Source: Antedon mediterranea
Taxonomy: Eukaryota > Echinodermata > Crinoidea > Comatulida > Antedonidae
Assembly: GCF_964355755.1 (NCBI RefSeq)
Contig: NC_092670.1
Coordinates: forward strand, 151,001 to 211,000
Direction of reading: 5' to 3'
DNA: 60,000 nt
The translations under genes and the position numbers were made by a program. The notes under the pieces were generated by a model that saw only the letters and a list, made by a program, of their open reading frames with translations, had not been told where the DNA came from and ran no database searches. Below, piece by piece: positions 35,701 through 44,204 of this stretch. The first letter of the stretch is position 1, and every line of letters begins with the position of its first letter.

Positions 35701-38700
35701 ACATACGCAGAGTTTCAAAGAAAGCTGAAGATTGTAGTAAGTTTATACTTTATTTAAGTGGAAAAAAATCTACCAGGTCAGCAGTATTTACTTTATCTTA
35801 TATACATTTATAGTTTCATTAATGGATGTTTTTTTTAATCCAATTTTTATTATTTTGTACCCTGGGCCTAGTATTTTTAATCCCTGTCCCTGAACACAGG
35901 GGATCAATCCATATCCTATATCACATTCCTTTAATCTCAATTGCTGGAACACAAGAGATCAATCCATTATATCCCATATCCCATTCCTTTAATCTCAATT
36001 GCTGGAACACAAGGGATCAATCCATTATATCCCATATCCCATTCCTTTAATCTCATTTGCTGGAACACAAGGGATCAATCCATTATATCCCATATCCCAT
36101 TCCTTTAATCTCATTTGCTGGAACACAAGGGATCAATCCATTATATCCCATATCACATTCCTTTAATCTCAATTGCTGGAACACAGGGGATCAATCCATT
36201 ATATCCCATATCCCATTCCTTTAATCTCATTTGCTGGAACACAAGGGATCAATCCATTATATCCCATATCCCATATCCCATTCCTTTAATCTCATTTGCT
36301 GGAACACAAGGGATCAATCCATTATATCCCATATCACATTCCTTTAATCTCAATTGCTGGAACACAGGGGATCAATCCATTATATCCCATATCCCATTCC
36401 TTTAATCTCAATTGCTGGAACACAAGGGCTCAATCCATTATATCCCATATCCCATTTAATCTTAATAATTATCCCTTAAATTCTATTCATCTTTTATTGG
36501 TAATCCTTTGGGATAAAATATCCTAAATGCCATCACATGCAAAAATATATACAAAAATGGTATTAAATTTAAATACAAAATTGGCATTCAATGCAAGAAT
36601 AAAGCCCTTCCATACCAACTTACACCTTTTTTTGAGAATGATTTTATTTTTTAATTTAGTAGAAGTCATCACATTTGCTGTGTAATATCAGAATTAAACT
36701 TGCTTTGTCATGAAAACAAAAATTAATTTTAATTTAGAAAATTTGTAGGTGTCATAAATTAAGAAATGATTAACAATATCAATGACAGATGGAAGATGAC
36801 GCCCTTCTCAAATTAAATTAATAAAAATGTTTGAAATCAACCAACATGATCTTGTATTCAAATTGTACTGTCTGTTATTAAATTAAGCAGCCGTAATTAA
36901 CTGAATATAAAAATAGGACAATTTGGAATTTCATATGTCAACATTTTCTGAGAAAAACAACCAAATAAGGTATTTAATTTGTTTAGAACAAATTAAAAAT
37001 ATTTAATCAATTTCTTGTGATTTGACATACTTTTTGAAACATTCAATGTTGAGCTGGTCTTGATTGACTGCGTATGTTGAATAATGTGGAAGGTAAAATA
37101 TTTGAAGTAAAATGTTAAAAAATGGCAAAGTGAACCCAACTCTCCATTCTCTTCCCCATACTTTTTCTGCAAAAACTGTAACACCTGTACAACCCGGAAC
37201 ACCACCAAAATATGTATTGGTATCTCATACCCAGGGCAAAGGTTACTGACCGGTAGTTCAAAATGTTACATTATTTATACTATGATGATACTGGCGATTA
37301 AAATTGTCTTAAGAGAGCAGTATATTTCGCATGCAAAAACCATCAATCATAGTGACATCGTGGATTAAGGATGAATTCAATTCTCACTCGTTGCATTCTT
37401 GGCACGATTTCATTGCGTTCCTCTTGTTTGTGTGCCTTTTAAATACAATGTTTCATTCAGCCGTTTGATGTTGTATACTTGTGTGTATCAGGCATCAACT
37501 CTTTTATAGTGTCTCTGATAAATATAATTTATTCTCAATTGTATAGTTATGTGAAGCTGCCTGTTTATTTGTCGTAATTAACCTTTCCCGACAAAATAAA
37601 ATGACTACTATAGATGATTGTCGATCATCATACATGTCTTATATGGTCTGTCATTAACTTTGATTTTGACTTTGTAAAACTTTTTTTCTTTGTAATTTCA
37701 AAAAGTAAAGATAACCGTCAATCACACAAGTCAGCGCTGCAGTCCTGAGCGTAGGTCCCTTCCCTGTGGGAGTTTACCTGAGAGTTTCAACACTAGCCTA
37801 GACGTCACTAACAGTTGGCCTAACAATACACTATGAGGAAATGACAGTGTGTGCAAGTTTTATCTTACATGCTCTATTATTTAACCGTCAAAGACGAATA
37901 GTTGACACTGGCAAATGTGAAGGTTCTTAAGTCAATAACATGATTTGCTTAAGAATTTATAAAGAAGGCTTCTAATATTTTTATATAGAATCAGAATTTG
38001 TTTAGTTTTCTCATCCGATTATATTCTCATCTGCTATTTAAAATTAAATATTAGATGTATGATTGACACAAGTTTATACAATTCTTTTATTCAGTACTGA
38101 GTGATATGAACTTCTATAACCCAAGTCCTTGTTTTTATCAGCTTGTTTTGATGTTGTTTGTTACATAATGTTCTTTATACAGTCAACTCTCCCAATACCG
38201 GACTCTCCCAAAACCGGAATTCACGGAAAACCGGACTTTTTTGGAGGGCCCAATTTGTCCCAATTCTAAATGTACTGTAATTTATTATGAAAACCGGAAT
38301 ACCCAATTCCGGAATCCGGACAAATTATGAAGTTTAATAATTTTAATAATCTGTTTTAATCTGAACATATGTATATTTTAAAGATATTTTCTTAATTCTA
38401 TCTTTTTAAATTAACAATTTTTTATAAAAACCCATTGCTGAATTTTATAGTTTTATCTCAATTTTAATAGAATCCATGTATTATTCATTTTATGTAAGTA
38501 TTTTGATGTGGAGAGCCTCTCGACGGTTATTTTTATTTATAACTTTTAGGTTATCCGGCCTCATTGACTTACTTTTGTATTGTTTTTTTTTTTTGTACTG
38601 TTCTCTATATTGGCGAAATAAATGATATGATATGATATGATATAAGTACAAAACACGAAAATTAGCGTCTGAAAACCGGACTGACAGTTAAAAAACTCCA

Positions 38701-40301
38701 AATATTTACGAAAACAACGTAACATCGTCGTCGCTGACTCGGATTCAATACATTTACAATGTACAAAAGCTTTTAACCATACCCTGACCGGACCATGCAT
38801 GAAGGCGCGACGTTTCGCGGTACGATCAAATAATGTTGCCATGGAGCGCTACACTGTGATTGACAGGTCAGTTCATTGTTAACCCACGAAGCAGCAATTG
38901 CTTTGTTGCGTATCGAACTGCGGTGAACAACTCCCTGTTTTTTAGCATATGAATTGTTTTTTAATAAAGTTCAATTTACATTCCACTTTGTGTCTATGTT
39001 TTGTTTAAATTATTGTTTAATAATAGGACTTTAAAAAGGAATGTTTCTGACACTAAAAATGTGCATCATTATAAATTTGGAAATCATTATGGCAAAATGT
39101 AAACGGAATGAACTTGACTTAACTAGTGTTAATAAACTTTGAAATGTTACCAATTAATTATTGTGGCATTATTGCTTGGCTCGTTTATTGCTATCAAATT
39201 ACGTCAAAATAAAGGAGCTTAAAAAACATGTGGTCTAAGTGTGGGTGTTTTTATTTGATTATGACACTTCTGCACATGCGTATCAATCAAAGCCCCGCTC
39301 TGCTATTTTTATCACCCATGCTGCTGCTAGCAGCTCGCGATAAACAAATGACCAAAATTATGTTCACCGTACGTACGTAGGCCTAGCCTGGGCCTTTTTG
39401 CCGCTAAAAACACATTGAGAAACAATAATTTACTACTGTAACATGTTTTATTGGTACAGTAAATAATGTAACTTTTAAAAAAGGTAAATTGATTAGCTTA
39501 ATATTAATAAAGTAGGCCTAGACCTATCAGTATTTATTTAATTAAAACTAGCTTGACACAATCATAGCCTAGGCCTTCCCTACGCTAGACCGTACCGCGG
39601 GCAGCATTCGGACCGGTGATTCAAAGCATTTTCAGTGACAACGTGATGACTTTAAAAATGTTTTCAGGAAACCGGACTTTCGAAAAACCGGAAAATATAT
39701 GCCCGCCCAAGGGTGTCCGGTATTGGGAGAGTTGACTGTACTAGTATTTCTGAGTATATCAAGAGAAGTGGGTTCTCTTCTCACTCTTTTTCTTCCACCA
39801 GCAAATGAAAACATTCACAAATCTGTATCGAAGGAAAGCTTTTCTCTTAAATATTATCACTTTTTATTCCCAAATCAATAATACTGCTTTTACATCTTTT
39901 TTAATTTGTCGGTTTTTTTCTGTTTGTAACCATTTTTTAGCATTTTTTTTTAACTTTTGGACTTCCCATCACAAGCTTTTGCTTTTTCGGTCTTTTGCCC
40001 TCCTTTTTTTCCCACATTAAAATTATTCAGTATGTTTTGTATTTTTCAAAGAAGAAAATAAATTTTTACCTGAAATGAATGTGTGTTGTGTTTGGAAACT
40101 TCCCATATTGCAACTTGTTAGTGATTTTTTCAAATTTAGCCCAAATACAAATATTTATAAAATATTGTATTAATTACAATTTAGAAATTGATATTTAAAA
40201 CTACTAAGTAGTTTTGTTGTTTTTTTCTTGCAGCATATTTGGTTATTATTGTTGGTCTTCTCATTGCTATTGTCGTCATAATAGCAATTCCTACATCATA
40301 G
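8259..40301 (+). CDS. STX8: Syntaxin-8 (Qc-SNARE), complete gene, eight coding exons
   Basis: Joining 8259-8284, 14056-14155, 15252-15346, 16363-16476, 17097-17218, 17389-17481, 35635-35736 and 40234-40301 gives 720 nt in one frame: 239 aa, against 236 in human syntaxin-8. Every intron is GT-AG with matching phase. Syntaxin-8 is a tail-anchored Qc-SNARE that pairs with syntaxin-7, Vti1b and VAMP8 in late-endosome fusion. Recognisable blocks are the N-terminal helical region (residues 10-112, with TQNEGDRRQ at 75-83), the ETRGL-like linker (QTRGL), the SNARE motif about 150-215 containing ALSSVISRQKQMGQDIGNEL, and a hydrophobic anchor 219-236 followed by PTS. The zero-layer position, Gln in human, is His182. 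An in-frame ATG at 8160 would add 33 aa. I prefer 8259 for its context and family length. Confidence 0.96.
9438..9972 (+). repeat. 44-bp minisatellite, about 12 copies
   Basis: The unit starts TTCTTCTTCATGCTCCTATT and recurs every 44 bp (for example 9441 and 9485). A variant with GCATCTGTTGC replaces GCTCCTATTGC in three units. It lies inside the nested TIR element, so it was probably carried or grown there. Confidence 0.92.
10068..10255 (-). CDS. Exon-like open frame within the nested TIR element, function unknown
   Basis: On the - strand an ATG at 10255 opens a Cys/His-rich frame (MATAECFCCKVHHKCCICW) that continues through a less biased region (LAEWFASAPKD, SWKFFKER). It reaches AAG|GTACGT at 10068, a strong splice-donor sequence. 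Base composition is richer in G+C than the flanks. An in-frame ATG lies 18 bp upstream. I do not recognise the family. It may be the first coding exon of the element's own lost transposase, or a host exon captured by the element. No downstream exon was found. The CC-HH-CC-C pattern could bind zinc, but this is inference. Confidence 0.35.
10947..11122. mobile_element. Nested 176-bp MITE, PIF/Harbinger-like
   Basis: It is flanked by TTA (10944-10946 and 11123-11125) with inverted ends rich in TGGTTCC(T/C)ACTAG. Internal palindromes include AATCACAAGCGA...TCGCTTGTGATT and CGTTGCGTTACG-type motifs. The opposite arm of element C (near 12155-12165) lacks it. The 3-bp TWA target duplication is the PIF/Harbinger signature, so the assignment is inference from that. 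Confidence 0.65.
11400..11990. other. Central spacer of element C
   Basis: This unpaired loop between the two arms of fold-back element C is AT-rich with no open frame of note. It contains no motif I recognise. Confidence 0.5.
13310..13935. mobile_element. TTAA-flanked MITE upstream of STX8 exon 2
   Basis: The termini AGACACCTTCCCTAC and GTAGGGAAGGTGTCT are perfect 15-bp inverted repeats flanked by TTAA (13306-13309 and 13936-13939). A TTAA duplication occurs in piggyBac and Kolobok elements, and the AGACACC-type end favours Kolobok. No transposase is present. It ends 120 bp before the exon 2 acceptor. Confidence 0.72.
14056..14155 (+). CDS. STX8: STX8 coding exon 2
   Basis: The acceptor is TTTCCTTACAG and the donor GTAAAAAG. 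It encodes 33 residues after completing Trp9, including HETC and EIMEKINERN, which align with the first N-terminal helix of syntaxin-8. It ends in phase 0. Confidence 0.93.
14156..15251 (+). other. STX8 intron 2, no features
   Basis: This 1.1 kb intron is plain AT-rich DNA. I see no repeat array, TIR element or open frame worth reporting. Confidence 0.6.
15252..15346 (+). CDS. STX8: STX8 coding exon 3
   Basis: The acceptor is GTTATTACAG and the donor GTATCT. It encodes VSAKVRTLLKKF through RAVSTYQ plus two bases of Leu74. RAVSTYQ matches the human RAVSTHQ segment. A 76-bp minisatellite begins about 15 bp after the donor. Confidence 0.95.
15362..15816 (+). repeat. 76-bp minisatellite, six copies, starting at the exon 3 donor
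   Basis: GCCTGGCCCATGGACTATAG recurs at 15394, 15470, 15546, 15622, 15693 and 15769. The period is 76 bp with one 5-bp deletion. Each unit holds a hairpin, TAGTCCATG-CCTGGCC-CATGGACTA. The array starts about 15 bp after the exon 3 splice donor. Confidence 0.95.
15828..16278 (+). repeat. 38-bp minisatellite with longer end units
   Basis: TAAATTCCCCTCCTTGCTAA repeats every 38 bp about eight times to roughly 16133. Two to three further units are lengthened to about 62 bp by an added TGTTTTCAAATAATGTATTT segment, a higher-order change confined to the 3' side. The array ends about 85 bp before the exon 4 acceptor. Confidence 0.93.
16363..16476 (+). CDS. STX8: STX8 coding exon 4
   Basis: The acceptor is GATTTTTTAG and the donor GTAAAACA. 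It encodes TQNEGDRRQMLIDEL and the following polar segment, then two bases of Arg112. TQxEGDRRQ is a near-invariant syntaxin-8 block. Confidence 0.95.
16871..17013 (+). repeat. About 32-36-bp minisatellite, five copies
   Basis: TTTAGGGG(T/A)CAATATA occurs five times, separated by CTTTTAAGTATAATC-type spacers of variable T-run length. It lies in STX8 intron 4, 84 bp before exon 5. Confidence 0.88.
17097..17218 (+). CDS. STX8: STX8 coding exon 5
   Basis: The acceptor is TTTGTGGATAG and the donor GTAGGC. It encodes the Ser/Gly-rich linker and LWEEESEQTRGLSATEIRSQ, equivalent to the human LFEEPEETRGLGFDEIRQQ region that leads into the SNARE helix. Confidence 0.95.
17389..17481 (+). CDS. STX8: STX8 coding exon 6 (SNARE motif, with His at the zero layer)
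   Basis: The acceptor is TTTTGATAG and the donor GTAGGTAA. It encodes QDRGLEALSSVISRQKQMGQ followed by DIGNELDEHN. The last His codon, CAT at 17475-17477, sits where syntaxin-8 proteins carry the ionic zero-layer Gln (human Gln179). The surrounding residues are otherwise close to identical to human. Confidence 0.96.
17600..17916 (+). repeat. 79-bp minisatellite, four copies
   Basis: TTTGGTACTATTGTTACAAT starts at 17601, 17680, 17759 and 17838. The units are almost identical, differing by one base in the third (TACGTGG for TAGGTGG). It lies 119 bp after exon 6. Confidence 0.95.
17958..18312 (+). mobile_element. 5S-rRNA/tRNA composite SINE
   Basis: Bases 17958-18079 are clearly 5S-rRNA-derived: TACGGCCATAC, CTCGTCAGATCACCGAAGTT, AAGCAACGTTGGGCCCGGTT, TGGATGGGAGACCG and GGGTGCTGTA occur in the right order. 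Next comes a tRNA-like unit with an A-box (TGGTGTAATGG, 18092-18102) and a B-box (GGTTCGAGGTT, about 18132). Then a body with CCTTAGGCAAGATGCTTTAC and an A-rich tail at about 18280-18312 follow. A 5S head joined to a tRNA-like unit is known from AmnSINE1 and related DeuSINEs. It is too diverged in the 3' part of the 5S to be an rRNA gene. Confidence 0.88.
18643..20515 (+). repeat. 69-bp minisatellite, first block, about 27 copies
   Basis: The unit starts TTTCCACATATCTGTTTCTA and includes CCAGGGAGCATTACATCAAA. A G/C change (CCAGGG to CCAGCG) and a few other substitutions mark unit types. Since 69 is divisible by three, the array gives a 614-codon open frame (18704-20548), but it lies within STX8 intron 6. 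The array is split from its second block by a TA-flanked MITE. Confidence 0.97.
20516..21312. mobile_element. TA-flanked MITE inserted inside the 69-bp minisatellite
   Basis: The ends CCGTATATTTCGGTGTATAA and TTATATACCGAAATATACGG are inverted repeats with one mismatch, and the repeat unit is cut at CACA-TA / TA-TCTG, giving a TA target duplication (20514-20515, 21313-21314). The motif GGTGCGTCTTATACAC(CG) occurs about three times internally near the ends. No transposase is present. The TA duplication fits the Tc1/mariner group, but the family is not assigned. Confidence 0.9.
21313..22409 (+). repeat. 69-bp minisatellite, second block, about 16 copies
   Basis: This continues the same array in phase after the MITE, ending at TTGCTTGAT followed by unique CCATGGTAATC. 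It contains the same G/C unit types as the first block, so both were one array of about 43 copies. The open frame at 21366-22418 is not a gene. Confidence 0.97.
22410..24087 (+). other. STX8 intron 6 segment without recognised features
   Basis: This is AT-rich unique-looking DNA. A short near-duplication (GCAAGCATGAGATAAACAGATTG versus a matching block near 23993-24020) sits at 23910-24045, just before the next array. No coding signal is seen. Confidence 0.5.
24088..24978. repeat. 33-bp minisatellite, 27 copies
   Basis: The unit is TCCTTTGCAGTATTGACCTG followed by ACC(A/G)TGGGTATGA. The main variants are CCATGG and CCGTGG. With a unit of 33 bp, several frames on both strands stay open for over 200 to 320 codons, which is an artefact of the repeat. 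Each unit contains an acceptor-like TTTGCAG and a donor-like GG|GTATGA 17 bp apart. Confidence 0.97.
25019..25470 (+). repeat. 38-bp minisatellite, eight copies, plus a duplicated end
   Basis: TTCCATACACATGAGGAGTT recurs every 38 bp from 25023 to about 25327. The last unit together with about 60 bp of flank (TTTATAACATTAATATAGATC through the CACCTGCAATGTCAG segment) is then repeated once at 25380-25470. Confidence 0.93.
25640..25905 (+). mobile_element. tRNA-derived SINE (second type)
   Basis: A shortened tRNA-like head with the B-box-like GTTCGAATCC (25673-25682) is followed by CTTAGGCAAGGCACTTTACTT (a block also present, slightly different, in the SINE at 18160) and CACCCAGGTGTATTAAATGG. 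The 3' end, TACAGCGCTTAGAAG...GGCGCTTTATAAAT, is a LINE-type tail common in V-SINE-like elements. Small open frames across it on both strands are not genes. Confidence 0.75.
26596..27658. mobile_element. hAT-like non-autonomous element with perfect 8-bp TSD
   Basis: The termini CAGTGGCGTATCCAG and CTGGATACGCCACTG are perfect 15-bp inverted repeats, flanked by the 8-bp duplication CATATAAC (26588-26595 and 27659-27666). An 8-bp TSD and a CAGTGG-type end are classic hAT features. Both subterminal regions are G/C runs (GGGGGGGTGGGGG at the left, about 17 C at the right). The 1,063-bp interior has no transposase. It contains another inverted-repeat block at 27253-27490. Confidence 0.92.
27253..27490. 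mobile_element. Inverted-repeat block nested in the hAT-like element
   Basis: GTTTTGTAGTTGAGCCTC (27253-27270) and GAGGCTCAACTACGAAAAC (27472-27490) are inverted with one extra base. The enclosed 200 bp has a 69-codon open frame without recognised homology. No clear target duplication is seen, so it may be either a nested MITE or part of the hAT element's own structure. Confidence 0.5.
27733..28600 (+). other. STX8 intron 6 segment, minor duplication only
   Basis: CTTAGGCCCCTAATATGGAA is directly repeated at about 28203 and 28230. Otherwise this is AT-rich intron without recognised features. Confidence 0.5.
28611..28822 (+). repeat. 107-bp direct duplication
   Basis: AACCTATGTACAGTAGGCCT begins at 28611 and again at 28718, and the following GAGATTCCACTTAACAGAAG to CAGTATCCATTGCTTCTT is shared. 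It is a two-copy tandem repeat with few differences. Confidence 0.85.
28823..32559 (+). other. STX8 intron 6 segment without recognised genes
   Basis: This is about 3.7 kb of AT-rich DNA. The short open frames on either strand lack domains, splice context or compositional bias. At 31795-31950 there is a loose repeat of AATATT(T/A)GGAGTCTAC phrases. Nothing else stands out. Confidence 0.5.
32560..35178 (+). repeat. 34-bp minisatellite, about 77 copies
   Basis: The unit is ATGAATACTGGTACTCAAAT followed by GC(A/G/T)A(A/T)CATCTTTAG. It covers 2.6 kb and ends 456 bp before exon 7. Variation is concentrated in the short block after CAAATG (AAAC, AATC, GAAC, GATC, TAAC), while the rest is nearly constant. 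A few units carry other changes (TTCAATC, CTTGTAC). The period is not divisible by three, so no open frame results. Confidence 0.97.
35635..35736 (+). CDS. STX8: STX8 coding exon 7 (C-terminal half of the SNARE motif)
   Basis: The acceptor is TTTATCTTTACAG and the donor GTAAGT. It encodes IIDDINTHIGHTDQRLVKET and a basic stretch before the membrane anchor, ending at Cys217. It is separated from exon 6 by an 18.2 kb intron packed with repeats. Confidence 0.95.
35885..36460 (+). repeat. 58-bp minisatellite, about ten copies
   Basis: GCTGGAACACAAGGGATCAA recurs at 35943, 36001 and 36059 and onward in 58-bp steps. A nested CCCATATCCCATATCCC expansion lengthens one unit near 36265. It starts about 150 bp after exon 7. 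The 96- and 76-codon open frames here are repeat artefacts. Confidence 0.94.
36461..38179 (+). other. STX8 intron 7 segment without recognised features
   Basis: This is AT-rich intron. The - strand open frame at 36993-37208 has no recognisable domain and no splice context that I can support. Confidence 0.5.
38180..39738. mobile_element. pogo/Tigger-like non-autonomous element
   Basis: The termini CAGTCAACTCTCCCAATACC and GGTATTGGGAGAGTTGACTG are perfect 20-bp inverted repeats flanked by TA on each side (38178-38179, 39739-39740). ACCGGA(C/A)T motifs are iterated near both ends. TA target duplication plus CAGTCAACTCTC-type ends fit the pogo/Tigger branch of Tc1/mariner. The 1.56 kb interior has no transposase. 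It contains a foreign piece with a (TGATA)n tail and an AGGCCT-rich stretch at 39375-39575. Confidence 0.88.
38470..38645 (+). repeat. LINE-like 3' tail with (TGATA)n inside the pogo-like element
   Basis: The string TTGGCGAAATAAATGATATG runs into four or so TGATA repeats (to 38643). A tail of short tandem repeats after 'GGCGAAATAAA' resembles the 3' end of some non-LTR elements. The upstream limit is not clear. Confidence 0.35.
40234..40301 (+). CDS. STX8: STX8 coding exon 8 (membrane anchor and stop)
   Basis: The acceptor is TTTTTTTCTTGCAG. It encodes YLVIIVGLLIAIVVIIAI followed by PTS and TAG (40299-40301). This is a single C-terminal transmembrane helix with a three-residue lumenal tail, as in a tail-anchored SNARE. 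Confidence 0.95.
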
Positions 40302-40700
40302 TGTTCAGAGACCAGTTTTACATTCCATGTGGTGGCACAATATTGACTTGACTCCAGGTGTCCAATGTTTTAAATAAGATCCAGGTGACAATTATACAGA
40401 TGTTATTTAAGAAGATAGTTGTTTTTTTTTCTGGAAAGAATATCTTGATTTGTAGCATACCATGTACAACCCACTGTCTTCTCTTTTTCCAAGCGAAAAA
40501 CCCCAATGTAAGCACCCATTTTATTTTATTTTTGTAAAATTAAAATCTGAATATAATATATTTAAGAAGCATTAAATCATCCATGCTTTATGTAAACTTT
40601 TTATTATTTAATGACAAATGTTTTGATATACATAGTACAGAAAAATGGTGAACATAAATCATGTAATATATGGATTAATAAAAATGTATACTTGAGTCTG
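40302..40700 (+). terminator. STX8: STX8 3' UTR and probable poly(A) signal
   Basis: AATAAA at 40677-40682 is followed by a GT-rich stretch (TTGAGTCTGTTAGTGTTTG), the usual layout of a cleavage site. This gives a 3' UTR of about 400 nt. No earlier AATAAA occurs after the stop codon. Transcript data would be needed to confirm it. Confidence 0.55.
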
Positions 40701-41914
40701 TTAGTGTTTGATTGATGGTAACAAAGGAACTTGGGAGAGACTTATAGTTGCAACAAATTGTAATTTAATAAATTCATGCCATGCTTGTTTTAAAATTGGT
40801 TTCATAAACTGTATTATTTATTTCTATTTCAAAGGTAAATGATTCCTCACACACACAGAATAATGTACATGTTTTTCCATTCCATTACTTTACACCTTTT
40901 ATTCTCTGGTTGCTCACTACTGGACTATTGGATTAAACTACACATACACACCTTTGTTTTATCTTTATGTTTAGAGATAACAATTGCTTCAACCAAGCCC
41001 TACCAAGCCCTGTCGATTATAACCAAGCCCTACCACCAGTATAAAGTGTAAATTATATATTTATATATAGTTAGAGTGTTAATTGCCTATATCATCTGCA
41101 TTAATAAATATAACCGAAGAAAGGATTGACAATGGTAATTATACAGAGGACTACTAATGCTTGAACTAAAAAAAAACTGTTACATCATCTTTATTGGTAC
41201 TTATATATCGTGCAGCACCTAGCGAGATCAGTATTCTCCCATACGATTTACATGCAGTGTGCTGTTATGTTTTTTAGCTGTGCACTTTTTGCACTCCAGT
41301 GGATGATAGTAAAAAAAGAGCACACATGTGACTCCATGGATACACACATTACTGCTGGTGTACTCTATGATACAATATACATACCTTTCATATTGTATTA
41401 TTTTGTTAAATTTTACCTCATTTTTGACTGATTTGAAGTTTATACATCCTTTATTTACACTAATATTGAATTATTATTGAATTAAACTGCTTAAGAACAT
41501 TATTTATAATAACTGTTCCGGTAGAGATTTGCACGTGGTAAATAATGTATTATAATGCTCATAATGTACAATTAATCTTGACATTTACAGTTATTCATAA
41601 TTGATTTATTTAATAATTGGGAATGCAAAATATTATAGTTTATTATTATTGATAGCTTTCACAGGAAATGCAAGCCACAAACCAGTGAATTGTAACGGTG
41701 ATTGCGTCAATCGGACACAGTTTGCGATTATTTTACACTTTCTCTATTCCAGCTTTCCTGTCTTGACAGATATACTAGTGTGTATTTCCAACAGTGTTAT
41801 TTGTGCTGTTCGTGAACACAAAAGGTCATTTGCATTTTTTTGGGCAAGTTTAAAAGAAAAGGGGCATTGTCTAGTGGACAATTTTTAAATAAAACAAATG
41901 TAAAATGAAGTGCT

Positions 41915-42010
41915 GAACTAAACCTAAAGACCACAGCTAAACTAAACCTAAAGACCACAGCTAAACTAAACCTAAAGACCACAGCTAAACTAAACCTAAA
42001 GACCACAGCT
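41915..42010 (+). repeat. 24-bp tandem repeat, four copies
   Basis: AACTAAACCTAAAGACCACA plus GCTA is repeated four times with no visible differences. It lies in the intergenic region. Confidence 0.92.
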
Positions 42011-44204
42011 AATATTTGGCATTGAAAGTTTTTGAGGACAATGGAAAATACTACAACATGTAAAACAACATAAGACAATAATGAAAACATTTCTTCTGGT
42101 TTCGATTCGTATAATCTGAAGAAGTCAAACTGACAGCTGACGAAACTGTCTTGCCAACGTAATTTTTATTGGTTTACTATCAAAGAACTACTTATATCAT
42201 TATAACATAAGACAATGTTATAGTAATACTGTATAAATTAGAATAGGGTTATTGGCTTATACCTAATGTTTATACTGGCCTATTGGCTAATTCCTGAGAG
42301 TGATCTTAGTTTGTGACAATGACAAATTCACCACAGCTTCCGTATATAAATGTTTAATGTGTCTCATTTCTTGTTATCTCATCTTTTTAATAGAAGTTCT
42401 CATCATTAAAATAAGATCTGAAGATTATGTACAAGACCCACAATGTCCCCTGCTGCTCATGTCCCTAATCGCATCATGTTCATCTTGTTTCTTAGTGGTA
42501 ACAAAACTTGTTTTTGTCCATCACTGACTTTTTAAAATCTTTTTGTTTTATATCCACTGAATCAAATTCGGTTTGTATTTACAATGTAAAAATATACTGT
42601 AGCATATACAAGGCTGTAGCGAGAGGTTAAAAACAGATGAGGCAAAGATGCTTTAAATACAATTATTAATATAATATAACGATCTGTGCTGGGGAATTGG
42701 GGTGGATGGTGAAAATTCCAGCTTCACCTTGTCTGCCTCATGCTGGCTACGGCCCTGATATAGCTCTTTTAGCATCATGGGGCATCATCTTATATAAATT
42801 CTCACACAACTGCTTTCCATTTATAGTTTTCTATCTTAACATTACAAGATCCATACCTACATCAGAGCTCTACATAACACATGAATGAACTACTTCTTTT
42901 CAAACCACCTGTGTTTATTTATATAATATTTTCAGTTTGTTGTTGTCCCTCACATGTTGCTTAATATCACAGCCCTACATAACACTTGATGGTTTAACTA
43001 CTTCTTTTCAAACCACCTGTGTTTATTCTTGCAATTATGAAAACCAAATATTGAATTTAGAAACATCCATTTCTCGCTTCTGAAATCGTAATTAATCAAC
43101 TTGTATGAATAATTTGCACAAGGTTTATTTATAGTTATATGGCTTTAAATGATGTATTAATCCCCATGGACATTTAGAAACTATTTGCATTTATTACTGT
43201 AGTTATGTTTGCTAAATTATTTACTTCTTCTCGTCGATAAGTCAATTTGTTGCGAACATAACAGATTTTAAAAGATTAATCGGCTTCATCCTGAATTGTA
43301 TTAACCTCTTGTTTCACATTAATTTATCAAATGTCAAAATCATGTCAAATTGTCCTTGCAGTAATATTGTGTTGAATTTATAACAAGTTGGATTATATAA
43401 GTATTGAAAATGTGTTTTAACATGTTAATAATGTTTTTATTGTTACAGTCATGCATCGTGTATTGTCCCGATATACAGTACGGTAGTTGTACATTCTGGT
43501 CACCTTCGCATACTTCTTCCAATTTTTAGACCACTTCTATGTTGTCCATTGCCCTTAAAAATCTTAGTTATATTTAGCAAAATCCTAATCCCCTGACACT
43601 ACATACAAACAAGATCATTTTTTGTAGTATAAAAATAAAAAAAATTGAAAATACTAGATGGCACGCTCGCTTCGCTCGCGTACCATCTAGGTCGTGCCCA
43701 CAGATGGTTCTCGAATACACAGTATTTCCAGCGAGAAAAAAATGGAGATTTCAAATGTACGTACCGCAGGACTATAATACATTGTCGTTTACAGAAACGA
43801 ATAAATATACACAATGATTTATGTAGTCAACCAAAATTAGCACCCTGGGAATTACTTCCGAGAGAGAAACAAATTTTTTTATTTGGACTCATTTAAACAA
43901 ACCCAATTTGTGTTTTGTATGTAACATTAAGGGTTGAGGGATGGGGGAAGAAGATAGGTACAAAGAGGAAACATTTTAAAATATATTCTTATCCACTCAG
44001 TAACGAAATATTGTTTTTAATGTTTTATAGGCCTATAAATAATATACCACTAAATACAGTAAAACATTTACGATTTAATACGGTACTTTGTTAAAACTCT
44101 CACTGTCATAGTCGATTGAAATAGTAAAGTACATGTAACGATACACCACTACGACGTTTATATATTTTTAAATTATTAATTAATACAAACGTTGAGAAGC
44201 AACT

